A DNA stretch of 12,445 bases from JAJPJX01 sp964568355 (GTDB lineage: Bacteria; Acidobacteriota; Terriglobia; Bryobacterales; Bryobacteraceae), in contig CAZMRK010000477.1 of assembly GCA_964568355.1 (NCBI GenBank), forward strand, positions 1-12,445, written 5' to 3'. Shown piece by piece: positions 6,801-12,445 of this stretch; position 1 is the stretch's first letter; the number at the start of each line of letters is the position of its first letter. A program made the translations under genes and the position numbers. The notes beneath the pieces are model-generated. The model was not told the origin of the DNA. It saw only the letters and a program-made list of their open reading frames with translations, and searched no databases.

Positions 6801-6823
6801 ATACATTCCCGCGCATACATTCC
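6801..6823 (+). repeat. Short tandem direct repeat in the divergent promoter region
   Basis: ATACATTCC occurs at 6801-6809 and again at 6815-6823, a 14-bp period with CGC-rich DNA between. It lies 31-53 bases upstream of the Tat protein start. It could be a pair of direct activator half-sites or chance. Confidence 0.3.
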
Positions 6824-6839
6824 GGCCTCTCCCGTCCGC

Positions 6840-6845
6840 TATAGT
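6840..6845 (+). promoter_or_regulatory. Candidate -10 box (TATAGT) immediately before the Tat protein start
   Basis: TATAGT ends eight bases before the ATG at 6854, so transcription from it would start at or within a few bases of the start codon and give a leaderless or almost leaderless mRNA. No Shine-Dalgarno sequence is present between them, which fits. No -35 consensus is visible. Confidence 0.35.
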
Positions 6846-6853
6846 CATCAGAT

Positions 6854-8062
6854 ATGAATCGTCGAGCATTTCTCGCGGCGGGCGGAGGCGCTCTGCTGGC
6901 CGCGGCCGGACGCGCCCGGATCGCCGCCGTCATTACGACCTATTACCGGAACTCTCACGCGGATGTCTTTATCGGCAATATCCTGCGCGGTTTCTATTGG
7001 GAGGGAAAGCCGCATCCGTCCGAATTGGAAATCGCGGCCATGCACCTGGAGCAGACCCCCGCTGCCACTGATATCGGCCGGGCGGAGGCGGCCCGCCACG
7101 GCATCCCCCTGGCGCCCACCGTGCGCGAGGCCATCCTTCCCGGCCTGCGAGGCGTAGCGTTGATCGGCGAGCACGGCGACTACCCGCTCAACGAGAAAGG
7201 CCAGAAACTCTATCCGCGCTACGAGCTGATGCAGCAGATCGTAGCCGCCTATCGCGAGACCGGTCATCCGCTTCCCACCTTCGTCGACAAGCATCTCTCC
7301 ACCGAGTGGAAAAAAGCTAAGCAGATGTTCGATTGGTCGCGCGAGCTCCGCTTCCCCCTGATCGCTGGCACCTCTCTGACCTTGACCTGGCGCCGCCCGG
7401 TTCTCGAGCTCGATCTCGAAACGCCCATCCGCCGGGCAGTCGGCTATTTCTACGGCGACAAGGAAGCCTATGGCTACCACGGCGTGGAGGTCTTCCAAAG
7501 CATGGTCGAGCGGCGCCTCGGAGGCGAGACCGGAGTCCGCTGGGTGCAATGCCTCGAAGGCCCCGAAGTCTGGAAGTGGACCGCCGAAAATCCCTGGGCT
7601 CGCAACCTTCTGGAAGAGGCCATGCGCCACGACGACAGCCTCAAACGCACCCGCATGGAAGACACCGTCCGCCGGCCCCTGCTCTTTCTCCTGGGCTATC
7701 GCAGCGGATTGCTCGGCGCCGTCTATCTGCTGACCGGCCAGACCGAGCAGGCGGGCTTCGCCGCCGAAATCGAAGGAAAGGCCGAACCGGCCGCCTGCTG
7801 TTTCCTCACCCAATGGGGCCGGCCCTGGAGCCATGGCAACGGGCTCAGCTACTGGGTCGAACGGACCATCGTCGAAGGCAAGGAATTCTATCCGCCGGAG
7901 CGCACCCTGCTCTCCACCGGCATCATCGAGGCCATCATGGACTCCTCCTACCGCGGCGGCCAAAAAGTCGAAACGCCGCACCTCGACCTGCGCTACCACG
8001 CGCAGCGCGCCTCCCTCTTCATGCGAGGCCCCCTGCCCCCCTACGATCGCATCCGCATCTAA
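6854..8062 (+). CDS. Uncharacterised Tat-type exported protein
   Basis: A 402-residue protein whose family I do not recognise. The N-terminus MNRRAFLAAGGGALLAAAGR is a Tat-type signal (twin Arg at 3-4, hydrophobic core, small residues), which suggests export of a folded, perhaps cofactor-bound protein. After it, RIAAVITTYYRNSHADVF and later VALIGEHGDYPLNEKG look like beta-strand/loop units of a Rossmann-like or Gfo/Idh-like fold, but no clear dinucleotide glycine motif is seen. Other potentially functional segments are TFVDKHLSTEW, VQCLEGPEVWKW, LTQWGRPWSHGNGLSYW and LDLRYHAQRASLF, rich in His, Trp and acidic residues. ATG 6854 is chosen for the signal peptide; there is no Shine-Dalgarno and a -10-like box sits just upstream. 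It is co-oriented with, and 87 bases before, the PQQ dehydrogenase gene, with a repeat copy between them. Coding is certain by frame and composition; function unknown. Confidence 0.75.
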   Translation: MNRRAFLAAGGGALLAAAGRARIAAVITTYYRNSHADVFIGNILRGFYWEGKPHPSELEIAAMHLEQTPAATDIGRAEAARHGIPLAPTVREAILPGLRGVALIGEHGDYPLNEKGQKLYPRYELMQQIVAAYRETGHPLPTFVDKHLSTEWKKAKQMFDWSRELRFPLIAGTSLTLTWRRPVLELDLETPIRRAVGYFYGDKEAYGYHGVEVFQSMVERRLGGETGVRWVQCLEGPEVWKWTAENPWARNLLEEAMRHDDSLKRTRMEDTVRRPLLFLLGYRSGLLGAVYLLTGQTEQAGFAAEIEGKAEPAACCFLTQWGRPWSHGNGLSYWVERTIVEGKEFYPPERTLLSTGIIEAIMDSSYRGGQKVETPHLDLRYHAQRASLFMRGPLPPYDRIRI

Positions 8063-8086
8063 TCCCAAGCGCGCGCTGGTGCCAGC

Positions 8087-8128
8087 ACCGAACCGCGCGC
8101 GTCAGCAAGCGGAGAAACAAATCGCCCG
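8087..8128 (+). repeat. Dispersed intergenic repeat, copy 2
   Basis: The second copy of the element at 1613-1656, with 26 of 27 identical bases in its first part (8087-8113) and the same orientation. It begins 25 bases after the Tat protein stop and ends 21 bases before the PQQ dehydrogenase start, so it occupies most of this 87-base gap and any promoter of the dehydrogenase must overlap or abut it. Confidence 0.7.
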
Positions 8129-8137
8129 CCACTCGGT

Positions 8138-8143
8138 TAGAGT
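8138..8143 (+). promoter_or_regulatory. Candidate -10 box (TAGAGT) just before the PQQ dehydrogenase start
   Basis: TAGAGT ends six bases before the GTG start at 8150, the same close arrangement as at the Tat protein gene (6840-6845). No -35 box is recognised; the 17-bp-upstream position falls in the repeat copy. It is a weak call supported mainly by the parallel with the other gene and the lack of a spaced Shine-Dalgarno. Confidence 0.25.
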
Positions 8144-8149
8144 AATGAG

Positions 8150-10258
8150 GTGATCCGATCTGCCCCCCTCCTGCTGTTCGCCATTGCTGCGTTCGGCCAG
8201 ACCGATTGGCCGTCCTACGGAAATGATCCGGGAGCCATGCGCTACTCCTCCCTCCGGCAGATTCACTCCGGCAATGTCGCCCGGCTGCAGCCCGCCTGGA
8301 CCTTCCGCACGGACAAGCCCGGCTCCGAGGCCGTTCCGCTGGTCGTGGACGGCGTCCTCTACGTAACGGCTCCCGACGGCGTCTACGCCCTGGTCCCCGA
8401 AACCGGCGAGTTGCTGTGGAAGTATGAGACCAAGCCCGTCGCCCTGCGCGGACTGGCCTATTGGCGGGGCGCGGGCGGGTTGCATTCGCGCGTGTTTGCA
8501 GGCAACGGACCGTACCTGCTGGCCCTCGATGTCACCACCGGAAAGCCGGCGCCCGGCTTCGGCGATGAAGGCCGCGTCAACCTGAAACAGGGTGTCCTGG
8601 GCGATCTCCAGGACGGCCGCTATGTGCTCCAGTCGCCGCCCGCCGTCTTCGGCGATGTCGTGATCACCGGGAGCAGTAACGGGGAAGGCGCACCCTCGGC
8701 GGGGACCTATGGCGATATCCGCGGTTGGGACGCCAAAACCGGGAAACTGCTCTGGACCTTTCACACCGTGCCTCGTCCCGGAGAGGCCGGCGCGGAGACC
8801 TGGCCGGCCGGAGCCTGGAAGAATCGCTCCGGCACCAACGCCTGGGGCTTTCTGACCGTCGACGAAAAGCGCGGCATCGTCTATGCCCCGCTGGGTTCCC
8901 CTACCGCCGACTTCTATGGAGCCGACCGCGCCGGAGACGGCCTGTTCGGCAATTCCCTGGTGGCCCTCGACGCCCGGACCGGCGCGCGCAAATGGCATCG
9001 CCAGCTCGTGCATCACGATATCTGGGATTACGACTTGGCCGCTCCCCCTGCCCTGTTCGAGATCCACCGCGGCGGGCGGACCATTCCCGCCGTGGCCCAG
9101 ATCACCAAGATGGGCCTCCTGTTCGTCTTTGACCGCGTGACCGGCGAACCGGTCTACGGCATCGAAGAACGGCCCGTGCCCCCATCCGTCGTACCCGGAG
9201 AAACCAGCGCCAAAACCCAGCCGTTTCCCGTAAAGCCTCCACCGCTCGGGAAGAACACCTTTCGCCTGGAAGAGATGTACAACCGCTCGCCGGAACACGC
9301 CCGTTTCTGCAAAGAACTGTTCGAAGCCAACCACATGAAAATCGGCGGGCCGTATACGCCTCTGCCGCTCGAAGGCAACGCGCTGTTCTTCCCCAGCACG
9401 CTCGGCGGAGGCAATTGGGGAGGCGTCTCGGTCGATCCCGCGCGCGGACTGCTGTTCGTCAATGTCATGCACATCGGGCAATGGGGACACATGGAGAAAA
9501 AGGGCGATACTTATGTCCGCACCTCCGCCTATGGCCCCTACGCCCGCTTCTGGGATCAGGCAAAACGCATCCCCTGCCAGAATCCCCCGTTCGGCGAAAT
9601 GATCGCGGTCGATCTCGCATCCGGAGACATCGCCTGGCGCTCCCCGCTCGGCACCATCGACTCGCTCGAAGCCTTGGGCATCCACCACACCGGCACCGTC
9701 AACCTCGGCGGCAGCATCGCCACCGCCGGCGGCCTGGTATTCATCGGAGCCACCAACGATTCCCGCTTCCGTGCCTTTGATTCGCAATCGGGCAAGCAGC
9801 TCTGGGAGGTCAAACTGGAGGCCAGCGCGCACACCATCCCCATTACCTTCATGGGCCGCGACCGCCGCCAATACGTAGCCGTCATGGCCTCCGGCGGCGG
9901 TGGATTTCTGGGCGGAGGCCTGAGCAACACCCTGGTGGCTTTTGCGCTTCCCGACGTGCCGCGCAAGCCGCTGCCGGTCTCTGTTTCAAAAGCGGTGGCG
10001 GCCGCCGCGGCGGCCCGCCGGGGGATGCCCAAGGTCGGAGCCTTTGCCCCGGTGGTTCTGCCCGCCGGAGGAGCCAAACGTCTGGTGGAAAAAACCTGCG
10101 GCACCACCTGTCATTCTGTAGAGGTCGTGACAAGCCAGCGCATGACCCCGTCCGAGTGGAACGCCATTGTCCAGAACATGGTGGCGCGCGGCGCCCCCGC
10201 TACCGATGCGGAAGCTAAAACCATCGTCGAATACCTGGGCAAAACACTCGGCCGCTGA
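8150..10258 (+). CDS. Soluble PQQ-dependent dehydrogenase (glucose/quinate type) with C-terminal cytochrome-c-like domain
   Basis: A 702-residue periplasmic quinoprotein. A signal peptide covers residues 1-16 (ending AAFGQ). The eight-bladed propeller begins with WPSYGNDPGAMRYSSL and carries family motifs: LDVTTGKPAPGFGDEG, NAWGFLTVDEKRGIVY, and QLVHHDIWDYD (residues 285-295, the signature of the membrane glucose and quinate/shikimate dehydrogenase branch). The N-terminal membrane domain of classic glucose dehydrogenase is absent. Such enzymes oxidise sugars, polyols or cyclic alcohols in the periplasm and pass electrons onward; substrate unknown. The C-terminal about 60 residues look like a small cytochrome c domain for electron transfer, with CGTTCH at 650-655. 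This is CxxxCH rather than CxxCH. The start is GTG 8150, chosen for the signal peptide; no good Shine-Dalgarno is present. A DapA-family gene follows after 34 bases, possibly co-transcribed. Confidence 0.9.
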   Translation: MIRSAPLLLFAIAAFGQTDWPSYGNDPGAMRYSSLRQIHSGNVARLQPAWTFRTDKPGSEAVPLVVDGVLYVTAPDGVYALVPETGELLWKYETKPVALRGLAYWRGAGGLHSRVFAGNGPYLLALDVTTGKPAPGFGDEGRVNLKQGVLGDLQDGRYVLQSPPAVFGDVVITGSSNGEGAPSAGTYGDIRGWDAKTGKLLWTFHTVPRPGEAGAETWPAGAWKNRSGTNAWGFLTVDEKRGIVYAPLGSPTADFYGADRAGDGLFGNSLVALDARTGARKWHRQLVHHDIWDYDLAAPPALFEIHRGGRTIPAVAQITKMGLLFVFDRVTGEPVYGIEERPVPPSVVPGETSAKTQPFPVKPPPLGKNTFRLEEMYNRSPEHARFCKELFEANHMKIGGPYTPLPLEGNALFFPSTLGGGNWGGVSVDPARGLLFVNVMHIGQWGHMEKKGDTYVRTSAYGPYARFWDQAKRIPCQNPPFGEMIAVDLASGDIAWRSPLGTIDSLEALGIHHTGTVNLGGSIATAGGLVFIGATNDSRFRAFDSQSGKQLWEVKLEASAHTIPITFMGRDRRQYVAVMASGGGGFLGGGLSNTLVAFALPDVPRKPLPVSVSKAVAAAAAARRGMPKVGAFAPVVLPAGGAKRLVEKTCGTTCHSVEVVTSQRMTPSEWNAIVQNMVARGAPATDAEAKTIVEYLGKTLGR

Positions 10259-10263
10259 GGTCC

Positions 10264-10269
10264 TACAAT
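10264..10269 (+). promoter_or_regulatory. Candidate -10 box (TACAAT) before the DapA-like gene
   Basis: TACAAT lies 23 bases upstream of the ATG at 10293, in the 34-base gap after the PQQ dehydrogenase. The same hexamer occurs 25 bases before the esterase start (5286-5291). No -35 consensus is visible. It could give the gene its own short-leader transcript, or the gene may simply be read through from the dehydrogenase. Confidence 0.3.
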
Positions 10270-10292
10270 AAGACGAGTTTCCCGAAAAACCT

Positions 10293-11204
10293 ATGACCGC
10301 TGTTCAAGGAATCGTTCCTGTCATCCCTACGCCCTTCACCGCCGAGGAGGAAATCGACGAAGGCGCGCTGCGCCGGCTGGTGGAGTTTGCCGTCGAATGC
10401 GGCGTCGGCGCCATCTGCCTCCCTGCCTACGGCGGCGAATTCTACAAGCTCTCGGAAGAGGAACGGCACCGCGTTGTCAAAATCGCCGTAGAACAGGCGG
10501 CCGGTCGTACCCTGGTGATCGCCCAGAGCAACCACGACTCGGCCCGGCTCGCCGCCGGATTCGCCCGGCGCAATGCGGCACTCGGCGCCGACCTGATTTC
10601 GGTGGCCGTCCCGCGCCGCTTCGCGTTGAGCAATGGCGAACTGCTGCACTTCCTCAGCACTGTTCTGAAAGCCGTGGAGGTGCCCTGCCTGGTACAGGAT
10701 TTCAATCCCGGCGGCCCCACTGTGGGCCTCGACTTCATCTCCCGCCTGCGTGACGAGTGCCCCAATTTTCACTATCTCAAGCTGGAAGAACCGCTGCTCG
10801 CCGAAAAGATCCAGACGATGCGCAAGGCCCTGGGCGATCGCGTGCAGATCCTCGAAGGCTGGGGCGGCCTGTTCATGATGGAACTGATTCCGATGGGCAT
10901 CTGCGGGGTCATGCCCGGCCTCGGCATGGCGGATCTCCTGGGCAAAGCATTCTTCCTCCGCCAGGCGGGAGACACCGACGCCGCCTTCGCCGTTTTTGAA
11001 AAAGTCCTGCCCTGGATCGTCTTCTCGCTCCAGAACCTGGAGCTGTATCTCTACTGCGAAAAGCGCCTCCTGCAGGCTCGCGGCATCCTGCCCAACGCCA
11101 TCTGCCGCTCGGCCGGCTTCGTCCCGGATCCCTCCACGGCCGAATACGTCGACCTCCTCAACACCCGGGTCATCGAAGCCGCCCGCCACCTGCGCGAAAG
11201 CTAA
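10293..11204 (+). CDS. DapA-family class I aldolase/lyase, not a typical dihydrodipicolinate synthase
   Basis: A 303-residue TIM-barrel protein of the DapA/NanA family (PF00701), which forms a Schiff base with a 2-oxo acid such as pyruvate. The N-terminus GIVPVIPTPFT matches the family's 'G..pA..TPF' opening, and YLKLEEP supplies the Schiff-base lysine, Lys163. Other key positions differ from DapA: the GTTGE turn is PAYGGE (residues 44-49), losing both threonines, and the YNVP segment with the catalytic tyrosine is replaced by LVQDFNP (133-139). It is therefore unlikely to be lysine-pathway DapA; a sugar-acid aldolase or dehydratase-like role is possible but not shown. Normal family length. 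It starts 34 bases after the PQQ dehydrogenase without a Shine-Dalgarno (CCGAAAAACCT before ATG). It is convergent with the phosphodiesterase gene. Confidence 0.88.
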   Translation: MTAVQGIVPVIPTPFTAEEEIDEGALRRLVEFAVECGVGAICLPAYGGEFYKLSEEERHRVVKIAVEQAAGRTLVIAQSNHDSARLAAGFARRNAALGADLISVAVPRRFALSNGELLHFLSTVLKAVEVPCLVQDFNPGGPTVGLDFISRLRDECPNFHYLKLEEPLLAEKIQTMRKALGDRVQILEGWGGLFMMELIPMGICGVMPGLGMADLLGKAFFLRQAGDTDAAFAVFEKVLPWIVFSLQNLELYLYCEKRLLQARGILPNAICRSAGFVPDPSTAEYVDLLNTRVIEAARHLRES

Positions 11205-11217
11205 ACAAGTCTCGTGG

Positions 11218-11249
11218 GGCGGACGCCCGCGTCGGACCCCTGGTCCGCC
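11218..11249. terminator. GC-rich hairpin between convergent genes
   Basis: Within the 66-base gap between the convergent DapA-like and phosphodiesterase genes, two alternative stems share a right arm. One is GGCGGAC (11218-11224) with GTCCGCC (11243-11249). The other is the tight CGGACC-CCT-GGTCCG (11233-11247). No T-run follows in either direction, so factor-independent termination is uncertain. The position suggests a bidirectional transcript end or a palindromic repeat element. Confidence 0.4.
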
Positions 11250-11270
11250 TTCCGCCCGAACGATTTCCGA

Positions 11271-12445
11271 TCAGCGTGTGAACGGCACGTCGATCACCTT
11301 CGCCAGCCGGCCGGCAATCTCCTTGATCGAAAACTCCGGCAGCGTCTCCCGCGCGATTCCCGGCCCCCACAGCACGAATACCGACCGGTATCGCAGCGGC
11401 CAGTGGCCGTGATTGCCCGCCTCCTCCGGCTTGCCCAGAATCTCCGTCCCCGGCTGCGGCGAGAACTGGAATCCCTCGGCGCTTTCGAATACGGCCGCCG
11501 CTTTCACCGTCACCGCCGATGGGAACCGCTTCACTTCCTCCGGCGGGATCTCCCGTCCCACGCCGAACTGCGCCTCCTTCGCCACCCCGCGCAAAAATGC
11601 GGCAGCCCCTGCATCCCGCGCTACCGCGATGCCGCCCATCGCCTGCACGCCCGTCACGCCGCGCTGCTCCGCCAGCGTTTGCAGATGCACCACGGTCCGC
11701 ACTCGCTCGAAGCCATGGTCGGAGACTACGGCCGCCGCCGACCCCTTCGGCATCGCCGCCAACATCTGCCCGATCAGTTCATCGGTTCGCTCCAGCACCG
11801 CGTAGGCCTCCCGCGAAAACGGCCCGTTGTCGTGCTCCTCCGAATCCAGGTCCACCAGGTGTACCAGCAGCAGATCCGGATGCTCGTGCCGCAATAGGTA
11901 AACCACCGCCTGCGTGCGCGTGCGATCGTCCATCCATTCCTGTGGAAACGAAGGAAACTCCGCCGTGATCCGGGCCACCAGATCCTTGGGCTTCGACCGG
12001 CTCTCGATGGACGCCAGATCCATCGACCCTCCGCGCCGGCGATGGAAGTATTCCGGAAGATTCCAATCGAGCGGAGCATCCACCGTAACCGGCCAGGTGA
12101 TCGCGGCCGTCTTCCGACCAGCCTGGTGCGCCGCATCCAGCAGCGTCGGCGCCCGTAGCAGCGAGACGCTCCAGTAGTATTCCCCGCCCTCCGTCTTCGG
12201 CCGCCGGTTTCCCAGGATGCCGTGCACCACCGGATCCACACCGCTCAGAATCGTCGTATGCGAAGGCCAGGTGACGGTCGGAAAGACGCCGATCACGCCG
12301 CGCGAGACCTGCCCCTGTGCCATCAAACGGCGCAGGTTCGGAATCTTCAGCCCCAGGCGATCGGCATCCGCGAGATACCGGTTGTCGAGCCCATCCACGG
12401 AAATCACCACCAGCGGCTGCTTCGCGCCCAGCGAAGCGGCCAGCA
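11271..12445 (-). CDS. Secreted type I phosphodiesterase/nucleotide pyrophosphatase (alkaline phosphatase superfamily, partial)
   Basis: A minus-strand gene whose 5' end lies beyond the right edge. The visible start of the frame, LAASLGAKQPLVVISVDGL, reads as the end of a signal peptide followed by the first metal-binding strand, so GTG 12410 is not the true start. Taking that codon as residue 1, the two-zinc site is clear: Asp6 (SVDGL), nucleophile Thr47 (FPTVTWPSHTTI), Asp189 and His193 (DLDSEEHDNGP), Asp231-His232 (SDHG), and His334/His336 (GNHGHWP). This is the ENPP-like phosphodiesterase pattern (PF01663), which hydrolyses phosphodiester or pyrophosphate bonds of nucleotides, sugar nucleotides or lipids outside the cytoplasm; substrate unknown. 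The 391 visible codons cover the whole catalytic domain. The gene converges with the DapA-like gene across 66 bases. Confidence 0.9.
   Translation of the reverse strand, partial: LAASLGAKQPLVVISVDGLDNRYLADADRLGLKIPNLRRLMAQGQVSRGVIGVFPTVTWPSHTTILSGVDPVVHGILGNRRPKTEGGEYYWSVSLLRAPTLLDAAHQAGRKTAAITWPVTVDAPLDWNLPEYFHRRRGGSMDLASIESRSKPKDLVARITAEFPSFPQEWMDDRTRTQAVVYLLRHEHPDLLLVHLVDLDSEEHDNGPFSREAYAVLERTDELIGQMLAAMPKGSAAAVVSDHGFERVRTVVHLQTLAEQRGVTGVQAMGGIAVARDAGAAAFLRGVAKEAQFGVGREIPPEEVKRFPSAVTVKAAAVFESAEGFQFSPQPGTEILGKPEEAGNHGHWPLRYRSVFVLWGPGIARETLPEFSIKEIAGRLAKVIDVPFTR

Noticed and set aside
6848..8068. A 406-codon open frame antisense to the Tat protein gene
   Set aside because: Almost the same length as the sense gene, but the sense frame has a proper Tat signal and coding-like composition, whereas the antisense translation is low in information.
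8102..9871. A 589-codon open frame antisense to the PQQ dehydrogenase
   Set aside because: Shadow of a strongly supported sense gene; Gly/Ala/Arg-rich translation without motifs.
10307..10319. AGGAATCGTTCCT, a 13-bp odd palindrome
   Set aside because: It falls within codons 5-9 of the DapA-like gene, in the conserved GIVPV segment, so protein constraint and chance explain it.
1..12445. CRISPR array, tRNA, rRNA, integrase or transposase
   Set aside because: No regularly spaced repeats, cloverleaf-like sequences, rRNA segments or recombinase motifs were seen; the only repeats are the two short dispersed copies and small palindromes.

Overview
The window looks like chromosomal DNA of an Acidobacteriota bacterium, most likely of the Solibacter/Bryobacter type. 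The grounds are high-GC coding DNA, a very large Oar-like TonB-dependent receptor with an N-terminal carboxypeptidase-regulatory domain and no SusD partner, many secreted single-gene enzymes, and a short intergenic repeat present twice. This placement is inference from gene style, not from a marker gene. No rRNA, tRNA, CRISPR array, transposase or phage gene was seen.

Layout, left to right. (1) 1-311, minus strand: the N-terminal part of a cyclopropane-fatty-acyl-phospholipid-synthase-type methyltransferase, cut by the left edge. (2) 583-1599, plus: an Amidohydrolase-2 family metal hydrolase, divergent from the first gene and apparently without an ATG start. (3) 1600-1812: a rich control region with one copy of a dispersed repeat, a near-consensus sigma-70 promoter, and two near-identical LacI-type palindromes exactly 100 bp apart on either side of that promoter. 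(4) 1813-5256: the TonB-dependent receptor. (5) 5317-6297: a periplasmic esterase of the IroE/Fes-like type (PF00756), preceded by a perfect 17-bp palindrome with the same half-sites as the receptor operators. (6) 6380-6685, minus: a small secreted helix-hairpin-helix (ComEA-like) protein. (7) 6854-8062: an uncharacterised Tat-type secreted protein. (8) 8150-10258: a soluble PQQ-dependent dehydrogenase fused to a C-terminal cytochrome-c-like tail with a CxxxCH motif. (9) 10293-11204: a DapA-family aldolase/lyase lacking the usual DapA active-site residues apart from the lysine. (10) 11271-12445, minus: a secreted type I phosphodiesterase/nucleotide pyrophosphatase running off the right edge.

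Two functional groups can be proposed. The receptor and the esterase are adjacent, on the same strand, and share GCAA...TTGC half-sites, which suggests one regulator and one imported, esterified ligand. By analogy to IroN/IroE this could be a siderophore; by analogy to LacI-controlled receptors it could be a carbohydrate. The PQQ dehydrogenase, the DapA-like aldolase and the unknown Tat protein are co-oriented with short gaps (87 and 34 bp) and may act on a sugar or sugar acid, but this is looser. I see no clear evidence of an undescribed defence or mobile system; the most notable points are the operator architecture, the unusual heme motif and the diverged DapA-like active site.
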